NCBI GenBank assembly: GCA_947442095.1
Contig: CANEVG010000171.1
Span: forward strand, 1 to 7,474
Source: Sphingomonadaceae bacterium
Lineage (GTDB): Bacteria; Pseudomonadota; Alphaproteobacteria; Sphingomonadales; Sphingomonadaceae
DNA length: 7,474 nt
Direction of reading: 5' to 3'
Under the pieces are notes generated by a model. It was not told the DNA's origin and did no database searches. It saw only the letters and a list, made by a program, of their open reading frames with translations. How positions within the stretch are numbered: the first letter of the stretch is position 1; each line of letters starts with the position of its first letter. Below are positions 6,373-7,474 of the stretch, one piece after another. The translations under genes and the position numbers were made by a program.

Positions 6373-7009
6373 GGCGGTAGAGTACGCTGTCGTGGGTTTT
6401 GCATAGCGGCTCCCAACCGGGCAAGCGCGGCGACGGGTCCAACTGAATGATCCACAAGGAGCGCGCCGCGCGCGGAATGGCCGCGGCCGTGGCGGTCAGG
6501 CCCGGCGGTTCGCTGCAAGGCTTGAGGAATGCGATCGCCGAAGGGTCGCGGTCGAACGGAGCCAGTGCGGGGTCGTGGATGGCGAACAGCGCAATCGCCT
6601 CGGCACCGTCGCCGCCGCCCATGCGCGGCGCGCGAAAGGAGCAACGTGCCAGACACGGTCGGCGGGGGGAGCGAGCCCACGATCATAGGAACTGCCGCTT
6701 CCAGCCCCATGCTCGGCGACAGCAGGTGCATCAGCAGATCCACGCCAAGATTGGGCAGGAGGCCCCATTCGAAGCTGGACCACTGCGCCAGCACCGGCGA
6801 GCGTCCGGCATCGAGCCGCACCGCATAGCGCGCGGTATGGCAGCCCAGATCGATATCGGCAGCGCGGGCGCGAGCATCGCAGGAATGTCTGCAACCGCGC
6901 GCAGCAGCCCAATGCGAGCGAGTTGGGAAACGGGACTGGCGTGCGGATCCGCGTATGCCGAGCCGGGCCTCTTTGCATGCCCCAATACCGAAAGCGGCCA
7001 GATCCTCAT
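6350..7009 (-). pseudogene. Remnant of a polytopic membrane protein gene, frameshifted and internally deleted
   Basis: No intact gene fits this stretch, but three consecutive minus-strand pieces in different frames read like one protein. Piece 1 (7009 to about 6858) begins MRIWPLSVLG after an AGGCG ribosome-like site and reaches DIPAML. Piece 2 (about 6857 to 6616) reads DIDLGCHTARYAVRLDAG, then LAQWSSFEWGLLPNLGVDLL, then a hydrophobic stretch ending AAHGR. Piece 3 (6622 to 6350) is soluble-looking and ends LWIIQLDPSP, then DSVLYRRL, then a TAA. Piece 2 resembles the N-terminal periplasmic segment, and piece 3 the C-terminal tail, of large multi-helix membrane proteins I recall from sphingomonads. 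The many transmembrane helices expected between them are missing, so at least one large deletion and two frame changes are needed. Family and function are unnamed. The competing plus-strand open frame (6447-7079) is Arg/Ala-rich and has no family features. Confidence 0.5.
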
Positions 7010-7044
7010 CGCTTTCGCCTTTAGGGGCGGCGCTGCGGTGCTGT

Positions 7045-7073
7045 CAAAGGTTGGGGCAAAGGTTGGGGCAAAG
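7045..7073. repeat. Short 12-bp direct repeat, about 2.4 copies
   Basis: CAAAGGTTGGGG occurs at 7045-7056 and again at 7057-7068, followed by a partial third copy, CAAAG (7069-7073). It lies in the 66-base gap between the response-regulator-like gene, whose stop is at 7078-7076, and the membrane-protein remnant. Just before it on the minus strand, GGGC-TTT-GCCC could form a weak 4-bp hairpin. No function is evident; it may be simple replication slippage. Confidence 0.6.
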
Positions 7074-7075
7074 CC

Positions 7076-7474
7076 CTAAGGCGCTGTGTCCTGTTCCGAC
7101 CGGGTCAGCGCGGTCTGCACGCGGCGGGCTTCCTCGGCGAGGCCGCCTTCGCGGTGCGCGCTGAGCGGATCGGCCGCGCCCATACCTTCAGCCTCTGCGC
7201 TGAGCTCGGCGTCGACATCGCTCGCCCATTCCTTGAGCAGCGCCTGCTTCTCGCCTGGATCGAGATCGGGATCGGCCAGCAGTGTGGAGGGGCTCTCGAA
7301 ATGCTGGCGCGGATCGGGGGAGGCGGCCTGCATCACCTGAGCGGCGGGGCTGTCCTGCCGCGCGGCCGCCTCTCGGTGAAACAGCAGCGCCTGACCGATG
7401 GTAGCGGCCACGGTTTCGGGATTGAACGGCTTGGCAATAAGATAGGTCGGCTCGGGCCGCTCGCCGGTCAGCAA
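7076..7474 (-). CDS. Response-regulator receiver C-terminus fused to a small helical domain (5' partial)
   Basis: The frame is open to the window edge; the first codon in view is TTG inside the protein, so 132 C-terminal residues are present and the true start lies beyond the window. Residues 1-36 (LLTGERPEPTYLIAKPFNPE, then VAATIGQALLFHREA) look like the end of a CheY-like receiver: strand 5 with the conserved K15-P16 and then helix 5. The phospho-acceptor Asp would be upstream. A low-complexity linker (37-57) leads to HFESPSTLLAD...L..GEKQALLKEWASDVDAE...EGMGAADPLS (58-105) and a terminal helix. This second part matches the pattern of small stand-alone alphaproteobacterial proteins ('P-x-x-L-x-D..LS..EK..LL..W..D') of unknown function. 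The likely role is an atypical two-component output with no DNA-binding domain at this end. The receiver call is moderate; the function of the second domain is unknown. Confidence 0.62.
   Translation of the reverse strand: MLTGERPEPTYLIAKPFNPETVAATIGQALLFHREAAARQDSPAAQVMQAASPDPRQHFESPSTLLADPDLDPGEKQALLKEWASDVDAELSAEAEGMGAADPLSAHREGGLAEEARRVQTALTRSEQDTAP

Noticed and set aside
6310..6380. A SAM-type riboswitch upstream of metY
   Set aside because: Alphaproteobacterial methionine genes often carry SAM-II, so I looked, but found no recognisable conserved core or pseudoknot pairing by eye. A covariance-model (Infernal/Rfam) search would settle it.
6447..7079. Plus-strand open frame of 210 codons over the gene-poor region
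   Set aside because: The translation is rich in Arg, Ala and Ser with no family-like segment, and it opposes the minus-strand pieces that read like a real membrane protein. Best explained as an antisense shadow in GC-rich DNA.

Overview
The window is about 7.5 kb of GC-rich DNA with tightly packed genes, G/C-ending codons, a Tat-exported amidohydrolase and protein sequences that read like those of alphaproteobacteria. My best guess is the Sphingomonadales (Novosphingobium, Sphingomonas or Erythrobacter type). This rests on protein style only; there is no rRNA or other taxonomic marker. It looks like ordinary chromosome: I see no tRNA, rRNA, CRISPR array, transposase, integrase or phage gene.

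Layout. At the left edge (1-378, +) is the membrane C-terminus of a family 2 glycosyltransferase. A plus-strand run of four genes follows: a Tat-exported YtcJ-type amidohydrolase (441-2183), a small hotdog-fold thioesterase-like protein (2194-2637), a four-helix MAPEG/YecN-like membrane protein (2658-3059) and a Sec-exported gamma-glutamyltransferase-family Ntn hydrolase (3127-4851). The first three have gaps of 10 and 20 bases and look like one operon. The fourth follows after 67 bases that contain two competing hairpins.

The plus-strand run ends in a perfect stem-loop with the stop codon in its loop. It runs directly into nine and a half tandem copies of a 16-bp unit that fill nearly all of the gap to the convergent gene. 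That gene, on the minus strand (6309-5014), is a PLP-dependent O-acetylhomoserine sulfhydrylase (MetY) of methionine/cysteine metabolism. Upstream of it, 7009-6350 on the minus strand appears to be the decayed, internally deleted remnant of a larger membrane protein gene whose fragments lie in three frames. The right edge (7474-7076, minus) holds the C-terminus of a protein that joins the end of a response-regulator receiver domain to a second small helical domain.

How the genes may work together. Two exported hydrolases that act on amide or gamma-glutamyl type bonds flank a cytosolic thioesterase-like protein and a MAPEG protein, a family often linked to glutathione. The GGT-like enzyme has its catalytic Thr but appears to lack the Arg, Asp and Ser-Ser residues that hold the glutamate moiety in true GGT. 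The cluster may therefore process a different N-acyl or amide substrate, or glutathione-derived conjugates. This is inference. No clearly new defence or mobile system was found; the most unusual items are the 16-bp repeat array, the atypical GGT, and the receiver-domain fusion at the right edge.
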